Assembly: GCA_963837005.1 (NCBI GenBank)
Contig: CAWIMC010000013.1
Span: 186,001-250,000 of the forward strand
DNA: 64,000 nt
Reading direction: 5' to 3'
Source of the DNA: CALDTK01 sp963837005
GTDB lineage: Bacteria; Bacteroidota; Bacteroidia; Chitinophagales; Saprospiraceae
The notes beneath the pieces were generated by a model, which was given only the letters and a program-made list of their open reading frames with translations, was not told the DNA's origin and made no database searches. Shown here piece after piece: positions 52,815 through 61,566 of this stretch (within the stretch, counting starts at the first letter, position 1; each line of letters opens with the position of its first letter). Made by a program: the position numbers and the translations under genes.

Positions 52815-55613
52815 CCATCCCGACCACCTCCACCGGCCCGATTTGCGCGAGCAGAGACTGGTCCACCTTGCCCTCGTCGCCCATCACCAAAAAGGTGGTC
52901 GGCGCACTCGATAGCTCCTCGTAGAAGGCCTGCAGGTCGGCTGGGGTCGCGGCCAGCAATGCCTCGTACATCCGCTCGCGGGGGTTGCCCACCAGACCGC
53001 GATCCTGCGCCTGGCGCCACAGCCAGTAGCGACTCTGCCGCAGGTCCCGCCCACTGCGCATCTGCTGCAACACCCCAGCCTTGACACGCTCAGCTGCATC
53101 GGCGTCGAAACGCCAGTCGCTCAGCAGGTCCCGCATTGCGTCGAGGGCCGTACCGAGTTTATCAGGCTGTGTGCCCACGAAGGCCTGCAAGAGGTGATCG
53201 CCCTCGGCCAGCGCTGGCGTCTGCGCAAAGGCATAGGTCGAGTAGGCCAGCGCCCGGCTCTCGCGCAACTCCTGGAACACCACTGAACTCAAGCCCATGC
53301 CGTAGTACTGGTTGAACCACTCGCCCATCACCCACAGCCTTTCGGCAAAACCCTGGCGCACGTGCCGCAGCGCGAGCACCTCGACCTGGACCTGCGGAAA
53401 GTGCAGGAATACGACCCGGTCTTGCGTGGGCACCTGCATGCGCAGCGTACCCGCCTTGGTGGGAGCAGCTAGGGCGTTCGGGGCCGGGCGGCGGCGCAGG
53501 GTCGTGAGCACTTCGTCGACGGCACGCGGTCCGTAGTAAAACACCTTGTGCTCGAGGCTCGGCAGCGCGTGAATCAGGGCCAGCAGGTCGGCCGGGGTTT
53601 TGGCGCGCATCTCGGCGGCAGTCGGCTCGGCGAGCACCGGCGAGGCGGCACCGTAGCGACCGTAGTTGTTGAGGCCCTTGCGCAGCACCATCTGCTTGTC
53701 GGACCGCTCGTTGAGGCGCTTCTGGATCGTGTCCTCGACGAGGCTCGCGAGCGCGTCTGGGTTGGGCTCGGCCTCGGCGAGGAGTTCGTCGAGGAGGTCG
53801 AGGCCCTCGGCGAGATGTTTGTCTAGGCCGCTCACGCCCACGTAAAGGCGCTGCGCGGTGACTTGCACCTGCCACTCCATGCCGTAGCGATACAGCGCGA
53901 TCTCGAGTTCGGTCTGCGAGTGATGTCGGGTGCCGAGATACTGGAGGTAGTCGGTCGCGAGTCTGGCCCAGCGCTCGTCACGGCTCCCGAAATCGTAGAC
54001 GTAGAGCAGTTCACAGAGGCCGTTCTCGGCGTTGGCGAGGTGGTGGAGTTCCCGTCCCGCACCGATCTCTCGGCGGGTGACGAGAGCGTCGAGATCGGCA
54101 AATTCGGGGGCTATGTCGCCGGGGCTTTCGGTGAGGAGCCTTTCGGCAAAACGCGACACAGCCTGCGTGTTGAGCTGCACCGGCGTGATCTCGGGTTTGT
54201 CGACCTTCAGCACCTCGGCATCGGGGCCTTGGCGCTTGTAGACGGTGGCGCAAGCCTCGGGGCGCAAGTAGGTTTTGGCGAAAGCCGCCACCTCTGCATC
54301 GGTCACGGTGCGTAACAGCTCGACGCGGCCCAGGGCGTCACTCAGGTCCAAGTGGTGTAGGAAGGCCGTCGACAGCAAGGCCGCACGACCGCGGTTGGAC
54401 TCTGCGGTACGCGCCGCCGTCAACTCGTGATCGACCAGCACTGCCGCACGGAGCCAGTCCGGGGCCTCGCCGCTGGCCAGCACCGCGACCTGCTCCAGCA
54501 CGAGTTCGCGTGCCTCCTGTAAGGTTTGTCCGGAGCGTCGGCCGTACGCTCGCTCGCAAGCACCCCGTACTCGGCCATCGGGACGATCCCGGCCGAGGCC
54601 GTGAGGACGCGCTGGCGCTGGACGAGTTCGAGGTCGAAAAGGCCCGCCTGCCGGTTGTAGAGCATTCCGACGGCCAGGGCCGCCACCAGGGCCTCGCGAG
54701 AGTCCGCAGCCGGGAGGCGCCAGTTGAGTTGCACGCTTTCGGCCTCCTCGCCGAAGACCTCCGTCGTCGAGGCCACCGCCTGTCGCAACGGTGCCGCCTC
54801 ATAAGACGGTACAGGGCGCGGCTGCCAGGTACCGAAAGTCTTGAGCGCCATCTCGAATGCCTCGGCCTCGTCGAAATCCCCCGCCAGGATGACGCACATG
54901 TTGGCCGGTACGTAGTGACTGTCGAAGAAATCGTAGATATCGAAGTGGCTCGGGGCCTTGAGGTGATCGCCGCGGCCGATGGTGGTGTGGGTACCGTAGG
55001 GGTGCGCCGGGAAGAGCGCCTCGTTGGCGGCGCGCATGGCCTTGCGGGCGTCGGAGTCCTGCGTGATATTAAACTCCTCGAAGACGGTCTCTAACTCGGT
55101 GTGAAACAGCCGCAGCACGAGCCGCGAGAAGCGCTCGGTTTCGAGTTGCATCCAGCGGCCTAGTTCGTTGGCGGGGATGTCGTTGAGGAAGACGGTTTGG
55201 TCGACCCAGGTATAGGCATTGGTGTCGCGGGCACCGAGCTGCGCGATGACGCGGTCGTATTCGCCGGGTAGCGCGAAGGCGGCCGCCTGTTGGGAGAGTT
55301 GGTCGATCTGGGCGTACAGCGTCCGGCGCTCGGCGGCATTCGTGGTTCGACGGTGGGCCTCGTAGGTCTCGGCGATCTGCTGGAGGAGGGGCTCTTCGGC
55401 TGCCCAGTCGCTCGACCCGATCTTGTCGGTCCCCTTGAAGAGCATGTGCTCGAGGTAGTGCGCGAGGCCCGTCGACTGGTCGGGGTCATGCTTAGAGCCG
55501 GCGCGAACGCAGACCTGGGTATAGATGCGGGGCTCGGCGGGGTTGCGGGAGAAGTAGAGCGTAAGGCCGTTGGGCAGGGTGTGCTGGGTAGCGGGGAAGG
55601 CAGGGGTGGGCAT
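52789..55613 (-). CDS. M16-family zinc protease, two-domain (apparent frameshift)
   Basis: A full M16 peptidase of about 940 residues once one frameshift is corrected. The 5' frame (55613 to about 54525) holds the active domain with zinc motif HYLEHMLFKGTD and the second-metal Glu in ELETVFEEFN. The 3' frame (to 52789) holds the remaining domain, ending in GPVEVVGMDEVFGGQG. The break at about 54523-54528 is explained by one missing A in GACAAACC; restoring GACAAAACC joins ...DAPDK to TLQEARELVLEQ. No signal peptide is evident, so it may be cytoplasmic or unconventional. Three motif copies (53337, 54138, 54272) read FAERL, FAERL and AFAKT. Confidence 0.88.
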
Positions 55614-55664
55614 ACAGGGGGGAGGAACGTGCGAAAGACGGGGATGGGTGTACGAAGGTTGGCA

Positions 55665-56711
55665 TCAGAAATTTGAAATCTCCCGCTTGACCTCCTGCCC
55701 GAGCAAATCAATCGCCCTGAGCAGTTTCTCCTGCGGCACTTCCGCCATGTCCATATTAAACGCAAAGCGCGAGATGCCCCCGAGCGCCTCGGAGTGCCGC
55801 AAAATCTTCGCCGCCACCGTCTTCACATCTCCCACCACCAGCGCTCCCAAGTCACTGATCTGCTGCTGGTAATGCGCTGGCGTAATCGGCGACCACCCAC
55901 GCTCCTTACCGATCTTCGTAAAGGTCCGCGCGTAGCCTGGGAAGAAGTCCGCCGTCGCCTCCTCGCTCGTTGGCGCTACGTAGCCGAGGGAGTGGATCCC
56001 GACCATCAAATCCTCTGGCGCAAAGCCCGCCCGCCGACCGGCCTCCCGGTACAGATCCACCAGCGGGCGGAAGCGGTGCGTCTCGCCTCCGATGATCGCG
56101 ACCATCAGCGGCAGACCGAGCGAGCCAGCCCGGACAAAAGACTCCGGCGTACCACCGACCCCGACCCACACCGGCAGCTTCTCCTGCACCGGCCGTGGGT
56201 ATACGCCCTGTCCCGTAAGCGCCGGGCGGAACTGTCCCGACCAGTGCACCGTTTCGGCCTCGCGCAGCTTGAGCAGGAGCTGCAGGTTTTCGCTGAAAAG
56301 CGCATCGTAATCCCGCAGTTGCCGCCCGAACAGCGGGAAGGACTCGGTGAAGGATCCACGGCCAGCTACTACCTCTACCCTGCCGTTGGAGATCAGGTCG
56401 ACGGTGGCGAAGTTCTGGAAGACGCGTACCGGATCGGCCGCACTCAAGACCGTGACGGCACTGCCGAGTTTGATGCGCTCGGTAAGAGCCGCCGCCGCCC
56501 CGAGGATCACGTGCGGTGCCGAATCGAGGTATTCGCGGCGGTGGTGCTCCCCGATAGCAAAGACGTCGACGCCCGCCTTGTCGGCCCGCACGACGCGCGC
56601 TAGCAAATTGCGCATCGAGGTGACATCATCGGTGGCGACGCCCGTGGTGCCCTGCGATGACGCTGCCGCAAAACTGTCGATGCCGATTTCGATGGTCCGT
56701 GTATATTCCAT
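55665..56711 (-). CDS. LLM-class flavin-dependent oxidoreductase (luciferase-like)
   Basis: A 348-residue bacterial luciferase-like monooxygenase family protein. Signatures are FAIGEHHRREYLDSAPHVILGAAAALTERIKLGSAVTVLSAADP in the N-terminal half (quoted only as landmarks: GEHHRREY and LGSAVTVLS), GRVEVVAGRGS, and VWVGVGGTPES. It is an F420/FMN-type oxidoreductase with a TIM barrel; no specific substrate can be assigned. ATG at 56709-56711. It is transcribed away from the toxin-antitoxin pair and carries no motif copy. Confidence 0.87.
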   Translation of the reverse strand: MEYTRTIEIGIDSFAAASSQGTTGVATDDVTSMRNLLARVVRADKAGVDVFAIGEHHRREYLDSAPHVILGAAAALTERIKLGSAVTVLSAADPVRVFQNFATVDLISNGRVEVVAGRGSFTESFPLFGRQLRDYDALFSENLQLLLKLREAETVHWSGQFRPALTGQGVYPRPVQEKLPVWVGVGGTPESFVRAGSLGLPLMVAIIGGETHRFRPLVDLYREAGRRAGFAPEDLMVGIHSLGYVAPTSEEATADFFPGYARTFTKIGKERGWSPITPAHYQQQISDLGALVVGDVKTVAAKILRHSEALGGISRFAFNMDMAEVPQEKLLRAIDLLGQEVKREISNF

Positions 56712-56770
56712 GTAGATACATTAACCCGGAGAGCGGAAGTTGGATGCGGGTCGCGGGCAGTCGGAACCTC

Positions 56771-56800
56771 ATACGTACAACTTGGGTTGAATACGTACAA
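56771..56800. promoter_or_regulatory. Direct-repeat operator candidate of the toxin-antitoxin pair
   Basis: ATACGTACAA occurs twice (56771-56780 and 56791-56800) with 10 bp between, each centred on palindromic TACGTA and just upstream of the antitoxin start. One helical turn of spacing plus symmetry suggests a repressor-binding site. Confidence 0.55.
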
Positions 56801-56810
56801 ATTATCATTC

Positions 56811-57101
56811 GTGCCTTACGCAAAACTTACGCTCCGGCTCGACCAGGACCTCATTGAATGGGGGAAGACTTACGCTAAAACGCAGGGGACGAGCTTGTCG
56901 AAATTTATGGAGGAGGCTCTTCGGAGAGAAAAACGTACGCGCATTCACTTGCTGGACAAAGTAGATTATTTGCCCGCAAACCAGTGGGGCATACAGGTCC
57001 CGCGTGAAATCGGCGAGGAACAAACCGAACACAAGGGTCCCGAAGTCTCAGATGCCGAGGCGAAGCAGCGCAAGCACCGAGAATACATGAACCTTGAATA
57101 G
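56811..57101 (+). CDS. Antitoxin, DUF6364-like ribbon-helix-helix type
   Basis: A 96-residue protein from GTG at 56811 (or 104 from TTG at 56787). The N-terminal part AKLTLRLDQDLIEWGKTYAKTQGTSLSKFMEEALRREKR has the strand-helix-helix pattern of ribbon-helix-helix antitoxins, here matching the small DUF6364 family found next to PIN toxins. The C-terminal half (QWGIQVPREIGEEQ...) is charged and probably wraps the toxin. The last codons overlap the toxin start by 8 bp, so translation is coupled. It should repress its own operon through the ATACGTACAA repeats (inference). Confidence 0.75.
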   Translation: MPYAKLTLRLDQDLIEWGKTYAKTQGTSLSKFMEEALRREKRTRIHLLDKVDYLPANQWGIQVPREIGEEQTEHKGPEVSDAEAKQRKHREYMNLE

Positions 57102-57525
57102 GCTCTTCTTGGATACGAACATCCTCAGCGATGTCACCGGGCGGCGGCAGCCGTTCCTGGAGGCATCTGCCTCAGTCGTTGCGCTCGGCATCTCCGGAGA
57201 GTGCGCACTAGGAGCGATCGCGATGTCCTTTCCGTTCTCGTACTGCACGGGCATGCAAAACATCAAAAATCCGGCGATCGTCCGCAGGAGTGTGACTGCT
57301 TTGCTGAGCGCTATAGCGGTCGTCCCGATGGCGGAGGAATTTCTGCGGGAAGCTGTCGACGTGGACAACGAAGACTACGAAGATGCTGCACACTACCAGG
57401 GCGCAGTGGCTTTTCGCGCCGACTATCTCATCACCAGAGACCTCAATGATTTCCCAATTGCGACGATGCCCGTGCTCACGCCTACGCAGTATCTGAACTT
57501 GCGGGCACGAGGTTTCGAGCCCTAG
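57094..57525 (+). CDS. PIN-domain toxin (VapC-like ribonuclease)
   Basis: A 143-residue PIN-domain protein. Acidic active-site residues are visible in FLDTNILSD (Asp7), NEDYEDAAHYQGAVAF and ITRDLNDF, arranged as in VapC-family RNases that cleave tRNA or other RNA. The start is a TTG within the antitoxin's 3' end (TTGAATAGG, 57094); no ATG is available before the conserved LFLDTN, so a weak start codon appears to limit toxin synthesis. The neighbours are the antitoxin upstream and no partner downstream. A small hairpin with CGCCTT/AAGGCG (57553-57574) might be a terminator. Confidence 0.85.
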   Translation: MNRLFLDTNILSDVTGRRQPFLEASASVVALGISGECALGAIAMSFPFSYCTGMQNIKNPAIVRRSVTALLSAIAVVPMAEEFLREAVDVDNEDYEDAAHYQGAVAFRADYLITRDLNDFPIATMPVLTPTQYLNLRARGFEP

Positions 57526-57669
57526 ACACGCAGTCTAGCTCGACTAGGCCCACGCCTTTAAAATTATTAAGGCGGTGCTCCGGCCAAGGGCGATCACGGG
57601 GTCTATCCCACTTGGGCGCATGGACCGCGAAGTGCCCTCGGGCATCACTAGCGCCAAGGCAGCTCTCCT

Positions 57670-57684
57670 GTTTTGCCGAAAGGC
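57670..57684 (-). repeat. 15-bp hairpin motif, GCC/GGC form (intergenic)
   Basis: A consensus copy between the toxin-antitoxin pair and the 3' end of the heparinase-like gene. Confidence 0.8.
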
Positions 57685-57701
57685 GGCTTCGCACCGTGCC
57701 T

Positions 57702-59561
57702 TTACCGGCGCTCGGGCTCGCCCCCACCCGCCCCGCCGAGCCCCTCCAGCGCCACCACGATCTCCAGTCGACCCTCGCGGGCGAGTGCCGCCGGCACGAG
57801 TACGTCCACGCGCTTCAGGCCCGTGATCTCAATGTCGAGTGGCAGCGGCGGCGGGTCGAGCGACACGACCGCGAGCGTCGCGCCCGCCGGGGCGAGCACC
57901 CGCAGCGCGAGCTGCTTGCCGTCGGCACTCAGGATGGCCCCATCCGACTCTACCTCCACGGTCGCCGTCGTCATCATTTGCCAGCGGACGGTACGGGTCC
58001 CGGGCAGCACGACGAGGGAGTCCGTGACGAGCAGCCCCGCCTCGCCGAGCGGCGCGTAGGTCCGGCGAGCGCCGGCGAGCTGCCCCTCGAACACCGAGTC
58101 GAGCGAGACGCTAATCACCCCACTCAACGTATCCTGCCGCAGCGCCGCGAAGCCCGCCACGCGGTGCAAGGCGTCGTCGACGCTCAAGGTCGAGTGTCCG
58201 AAGTTGGACTTGCTCAGCAGGCTCCACCGCTGTGAATGCTGATCGCGGTTCCAGAGGTCCACGCCCGCGGCCTCCAGCGGATGGTACGACTGATTACCGG
58301 GATCGATCCCCCAGCGTACGCCGTCTACTTCGAACACGAAACTACCGGCGTCGAGGTTGCCGTGATTGATGCTACCGCGCCCGCCCTTGACGGCGAGGTA
58401 GTACCCGCGCTCGCCAACCTGTTGTACGTACGCAACAGGACTAGGGCCCATGCCGACCCAACGTTTCGGCAATGCTTCGTAGCCTTCGGTCTGTAGATAG
58501 CGCGCTACCCACAGGAGGGCTAGGGCCGCCATACGCGAGCCCCGCTCACCGCTGGCGTAACTGTCCAGTACCGCCGTCGAGTCCACGAGGGCTGCGTTTC
58601 GAGTCTCGGCCGCGAACCACGCACGGAGCTCCGCCGAGCTACCGCCGAGCCGCTCGGAGCAGTCCCCGAAATTATGCGTCATTCCGGAGGGTGCCTCCGC
58701 GAGCGCCAACCAAGTCGCACTCGCCAAAAAGCCCGGATACTGCGTCAAGCCGAAGTCCTCCCCCAGTGCTGATCGCAACACCTCGATCTGCATCACGCTA
58801 AAGCCCGTGCCATAGGCCCAATACGACGGCCCCTCTGGATACACACCGTGCGGTGCATATGGGTCGAGGGCGAAATGGGCATTCCGAAGCGCGCGGTTGA
58901 CGACCCGTACCGCCTCCGCCGGGTGAGCATCGGCGACGGCGAGCGCCGCAGCTACACTGCCGGCGTGGCAGACTTGGTTCCAGTTATTGTCCGTCGTTAC
59001 CCAGTCGTGGTCCCCGAGGGCCGGGAGCACTGCCTTTTCGTACAGGACCTCGGAGACCCGAGCGCGCGTCGACGCGGACAGGAAGTCGTAGGTCCAGTCG
59101 AACCCGAGCGCCACGGCCGTCGCCATCTCGGCCACGTCGAGGTAGTGGCTCGGGTTCCAGTCCGCGAAGGCGCACACGGCGAGCAGTTCGCGCTCGAGGC
59201 GTTCGAGGTAGACCCGCTCGCCCGAGGCGCGGTACACGAGGGCCAGGGTGGTGGTGCGGCGGAGGGCCTCGCGGCTCACCGACAGCAGGCGGCGGCCGAC
59301 GAGTTTGCGCGTGAGCGGCGGCTCGGCGAGGAGGGCGTCGGCGCGCTTGCGCAAAAACGCGTAATGCGGCAGGCGCGTGAGCTCACCCAGGTCGGCGGTG
59401 TCGAGAATCAGGCGCGGATGCGGCCGCAGCGCCTGCCGAAGCTGCGCCACGGTGAGGCTGTCGCCCGGCAGCGGTACTGCAGACGCGGGCTGCGCACAGA
59501 GCCGCACGGCGGAAAGGGCCAGGAGCCAGCAGCTGAGCAGAGTAAGGGCAGGTCGTGACAT
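57702..59561 (-). CDS. Exported heparinase II/III-like polysaccharide lyase
   Basis: A protein of about 619 residues. The signal peptide ends near VRLCAQ. A long alpha-toroid domain (about 60-370) with YLDVAEMATAVALGFDWTYDF and DNNWNQVCHAGS is followed by a beta-sandwich domain (about 380-610) with the heparinase II/III signature NHGNLDAGSFVFE and WGIDPGNQSY. It should cleave acidic polysaccharides such as glycosaminoglycan- or alginate-like polymers by beta-elimination; the exact substrate is unknown. The ATG at 59559-59561 is chosen because it starts the leader directly; an earlier ATG would add 8 residues. There is no T9SS domain, so it is probably periplasmic. Confidence 0.87.
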   Translation of the reverse strand: MSRPALTLLSCWLLALSAVRLCAQPASAVPLPGDSLTVAQLRQALRPHPRLILDTADLGELTRLPHYAFLRKRADALLAEPPLTRKLVGRRLLSVSREALRRTTTLALVYRASGERVYLERLERELLAVCAFADWNPSHYLDVAEMATAVALGFDWTYDFLSASTRARVSEVLYEKAVLPALGDHDWVTTDNNWNQVCHAGSVAAALAVADAHPAEAVRVVNRALRNAHFALDPYAPHGVYPEGPSYWAYGTGFSVMQIEVLRSALGEDFGLTQYPGFLASATWLALAEAPSGMTHNFGDCSERLGGSSAELRAWFAAETRNAALVDSTAVLDSYASGERGSRMAALALLWVARYLQTEGYEALPKRWVGMGPSPVAYVQQVGERGYYLAVKGGRGSINHGNLDAGSFVFEVDGVRWGIDPGNQSYHPLEAAGVDLWNRDQHSQRWSLLSKSNFGHSTLSVDDALHRVAGFAALRQDTLSGVISVSLDSVFEGQLAGARRTYAPLGEAGLLVTDSLVVLPGTRTVRWQMMTTATVEVESDGAILSADGKQLALRVLAPAGATLAVVSLDPPPLPLDIEITGLKRVDVLVPAALAREGRLEIVVALEGLGGAGGGEPERR

Positions 59562-59645
59562 AGCTCGGTGGGTAAAGCTAGCCACGCGAAGGCTTGCGGG
59601 CCGTTGGGTCGAGGCTATCGCGGTGGCTTGCTCGTCGCGGCAAAG

Positions 59646-59715
59646 TGAAAGACTTAAATCGAGTTTGCAAGGTTTGCGAGTATTCTTTGCAAACCTTGCA
59701 AACTCGGTTTAGGTC
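59646..59715 (+). repeat. 70-bp hairpin repeat, copy 1 (left of the ATPase gene)
   Basis: Sequence identical to 60900-60969 except one base. It is itself an almost perfect inverted repeat: 27-bp arms (starting GACTTAAATCGAGTTTGC) around an 11-nt loop GAGTATTCTTT. It lies in the gap between the divergent heparinase and ATPase genes. Confidence 0.9.
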
Positions 59716-59725
59716 GGTACATTTG
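59695..59725 (+). promoter_or_regulatory. Bacteroidota-type promoter of the ATPase gene
   Basis: TACATTTG (59718-59725) matches the -7 consensus TAnnTTTG. A CTTG at 59695-59698, in the right arm of the hairpin repeat, could be the -33 element with 19 bp between. The ATG is at 59730, so the transcript would be nearly leaderless and the promoter is partly built from the repeat. Confidence 0.5.
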
Positions 59726-59729
59726 ACGC

Positions 59730-60902
59730 ATGGACGTTGCCTCGAATCCTTACGCGCCTGGGGCGGGCAACCCACCGCCCGTCTTGACTGGCCGGGATGC
59801 TATCCTGCTGCTCACCCAGCAGCGCCTGGAGCGCCTGCGCCTCGGTCACAACACCCGCGACGTACTGCTGCTCGGCCTGCGAGGCGTCGGGAAGACCGTG
59901 CTCCTCAATCACGTCGAAGGCGAGGCGGAGGCCCACGACCACCACGTCATCATCCTCGAGGCGCCCGAGGGCCAGACGCTACCGACCTTGCTCGTGCCAC
60001 AGTTGCGCCGGATCGTTAGCCGCTTTTCTCGCGTCGATCAGGCCAAAGATCAGGCGCGCCGTGCCCTGCGGGCTTTGGGGGCTTTTGCCAAAACCTTTAA
60101 GGTCTCCTACGGGGATTTCGAGTTCGGGCTCGATGTCGACCTCGAGGGCGCCGACAGTGGCAACCTCGAACTGGACCTACCCGAACTCTTCCTTTCCGTC
60201 GGGAAGGCGGCCAAGGCAGCAGGTACCTCGCTGGTCCTGCTCATCGACGAGGTGCAGTACCTCAGCAAGGAAGATTTCGCCGCGCTCATCGTCGCACTGC
60301 ACAGGGTTAGCCAGAAAGCACTGCCCATCCTGTTTTTCGGCAGCGGCTTGCCGCAGGCCGCTGGACTCGCCGGAGACGCCAAGTCCTACGCCGAACGCCT
60401 CTTCGAGTATCTCCAGATCGGTCCGCTCGACCGTAGCGCTGCTTTCAAAGCGATCGAGGAGCCCGCCGTAGCCCGTGGGGTGCACTTTACCCCCGCGGCC
60501 CTCGAGGCGATCTTCGACCGGACGCGGGGGTATCCTTACTTCCTGCAGGAGTGGGGGCAACACGCCTGGAATGTAGCGGAGGGTCCCGAGATCGGCGTCG
60601 CCGACGTAGACCGTGCTACGGCCCTGGCGCTCGATCGGCTCGACGAAGGCTTCTTCAACGTCCGATTCGACCGCCTGACCCTCAAAGAGCAGGACTACCT
60701 CCACGCCATGGCCAGGCTCGGGCAGGGTCCGCACAAATCCGGCGACATCGCCGACGAGATGGGTGCCAGCGTGCAAAGCGTCGGGTCGGCTAGACGCTCA
60801 CTGATTAATAAAGGCATGGTTTACAGTCCGATGCACGGCTTTACGGCCTTCACGGTACCGCTTTTCGACGAGTTCATGCTCAGGCGTATGGGGCCAAAAT
60901 GA
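59730..60902 (+). CDS. Orphan AAA ATPase with C-terminal winged helix
   Basis: A 390-residue ATPase of the AAA_16/archaeal-ATPase-like group. The N terminus is NPYAPGAGNPPPVLTGRD. Walker A is GLRGVGKT (49-56), Walker B is LVLLIDEVQYL (168-178), and a sensor-like FFGSGLP follows. The last ~90 residues look like a winged helix (KSGDIADEMGASVQSVGSARRSLINKGMVYSP), suggesting DNA binding. Such ATPases occur as scattered single genes in many bacteria, with no established role. The TGA stop is the first three bases of the second hairpin repeat. One motif copy (60080-60094, GAFAKTFKV) lies inside, so the gene has probably been in this lineage for some time. Confidence 0.9.
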   Translation: MDVASNPYAPGAGNPPPVLTGRDAILLLTQQRLERLRLGHNTRDVLLLGLRGVGKTVLLNHVEGEAEAHDHHVIILEAPEGQTLPTLLVPQLRRIVSRFSRVDQAKDQARRALRALGAFAKTFKVSYGDFEFGLDVDLEGADSGNLELDLPELFLSVGKAAKAAGTSLVLLIDEVQYLSKEDFAALIVALHRVSQKALPILFFGSGLPQAAGLAGDAKSYAERLFEYLQIGPLDRSAAFKAIEEPAVARGVHFTPAALEAIFDRTRGYPYFLQEWGQHAWNVAEGPEIGVADVDRATALALDRLDEGFFNVRFDRLTLKEQDYLHAMARLGQGPHKSGDIADEMGASVQSVGSARRSLINKGMVYSPMHGFTAFTVPLFDEFMLRRMGPK

Positions 60903-60969
60903 AAGACTTAAATCGAGTTTGCAAGGTTTGCGAGTATTCTTTGCAAACCTTGCAAACTCGGTTTAAGTC
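60900..60969 (+). repeat. 70-bp hairpin repeat, copy 2 (right of the ATPase gene)
   Basis: Direct repeat of 59646-59715, with one mismatch at 60966. Arms 60905-60931 and 60943-60969 pair over 27 bp with one G-T pair. It supplies the stop codon of the ATPase gene and may end its transcript. Confidence 0.9.
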
Positions 60970-60997
60970 CTCGTTTTCTCCCATTTCGCTCCACCCC

Positions 60998-61522
60998 TCA
61001 CCAGCCCACGTACCCCGGCGCCGTTACCCCCTTCAGCCGCAAATACACGATCGCCTGCGCGCGGTGGTGCGTCACGTGGTCGAACAGCAGCAGCCCAATG
61101 CGCCGCCGCGTCAGTCGTTCGCCCGTAAACCACTCCACCGACTCCTGCACGTCGCCGTAGCTCAAACCCGCCAGCACCTCGGCCCCGAGCGCGAAGGCCG
61201 CCTCCAGGTTTTGCCGAACGGCGACCTTGTCCAGCGCGTCTACCGTCGAGCGCGCCGGCCTCGCCCCATCACGTAGCTTACTCGTACACAGCCAAGTAAT
61301 GTTGCCGGCCAGGTGCACCAGCTGCTCCCCGAAGCTCATCATGCCCGTATCCAGCGGCGCGTAGCCGTAGTCCTCGGCCGGCATCGCGTCCGCCACCGCG
61401 AGCGTGTAGTCGCGCATGTTGGCCCACTTGGCAACCCAGTCCGATTGCATCGATTGCGCCATGGCGGTAGAGATCGTGAGGCTTGCGCCAAAACTTAAGG
61501 CCAGGAGTAGGATACGAAGCAT
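60998..61522 (-). CDS. DinB-family protein with signal peptide
   Basis: A 174-residue DinB-superfamily protein. The leader (ending at TAMAQ) predicts export. Likely metal-binding histidines lie in GEQLVHLAGNITW and LLLFDHVTHHRAQAIVYLRLKG, the typical DinB spacing with the C-terminal HxxxHRGQ-like motif. Function unknown; exported DinB proteins are common in Bacteroidota. ATG at 61520-61522. Motif copies at 61208-61222 (VRQNL, GTTC loop) and 61480-61494 (in the leader, FGAS). Confidence 0.85.
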   Translation of the reverse strand: MLRILLLALSFGASLTISTAMAQSMQSDWVAKWANMRDYTLAVADAMPAEDYGYAPLDTGMMSFGEQLVHLAGNITWLCTSKLRDGARPARSTVDALDKVAVRQNLEAAFALGAEVLAGLSYGDVQESVEWFTGERLTRRRIGLLLFDHVTHHRAQAIVYLRLKGVTAPGYVGW

Positions 61523-61530
61523 CGGACAAA

Positions 61531-61566
61531 GAAAAGCCCGCGCCTTCCAGTAAGTGGAAAGCGCGG
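61531..61566 (-). terminator. Intrinsic terminator downstream of the pyrophosphatase gene
   Basis: Stem 61538-61549 with 61555-61566 (12 bp, one mismatch), 5-nt loop; on the minus strand it is followed by TTTTCTTTG. The 170 bp between it and the pyrophosphatase stop holds no feature I can name. Confidence 0.8.

Noticed and set aside
53595..53610. Motif-like GTTTTGGCGCGCATC in the second M16 gene
   Set aside because: Only the AAAAC side and one triplet match; loop and second triplet are lost.
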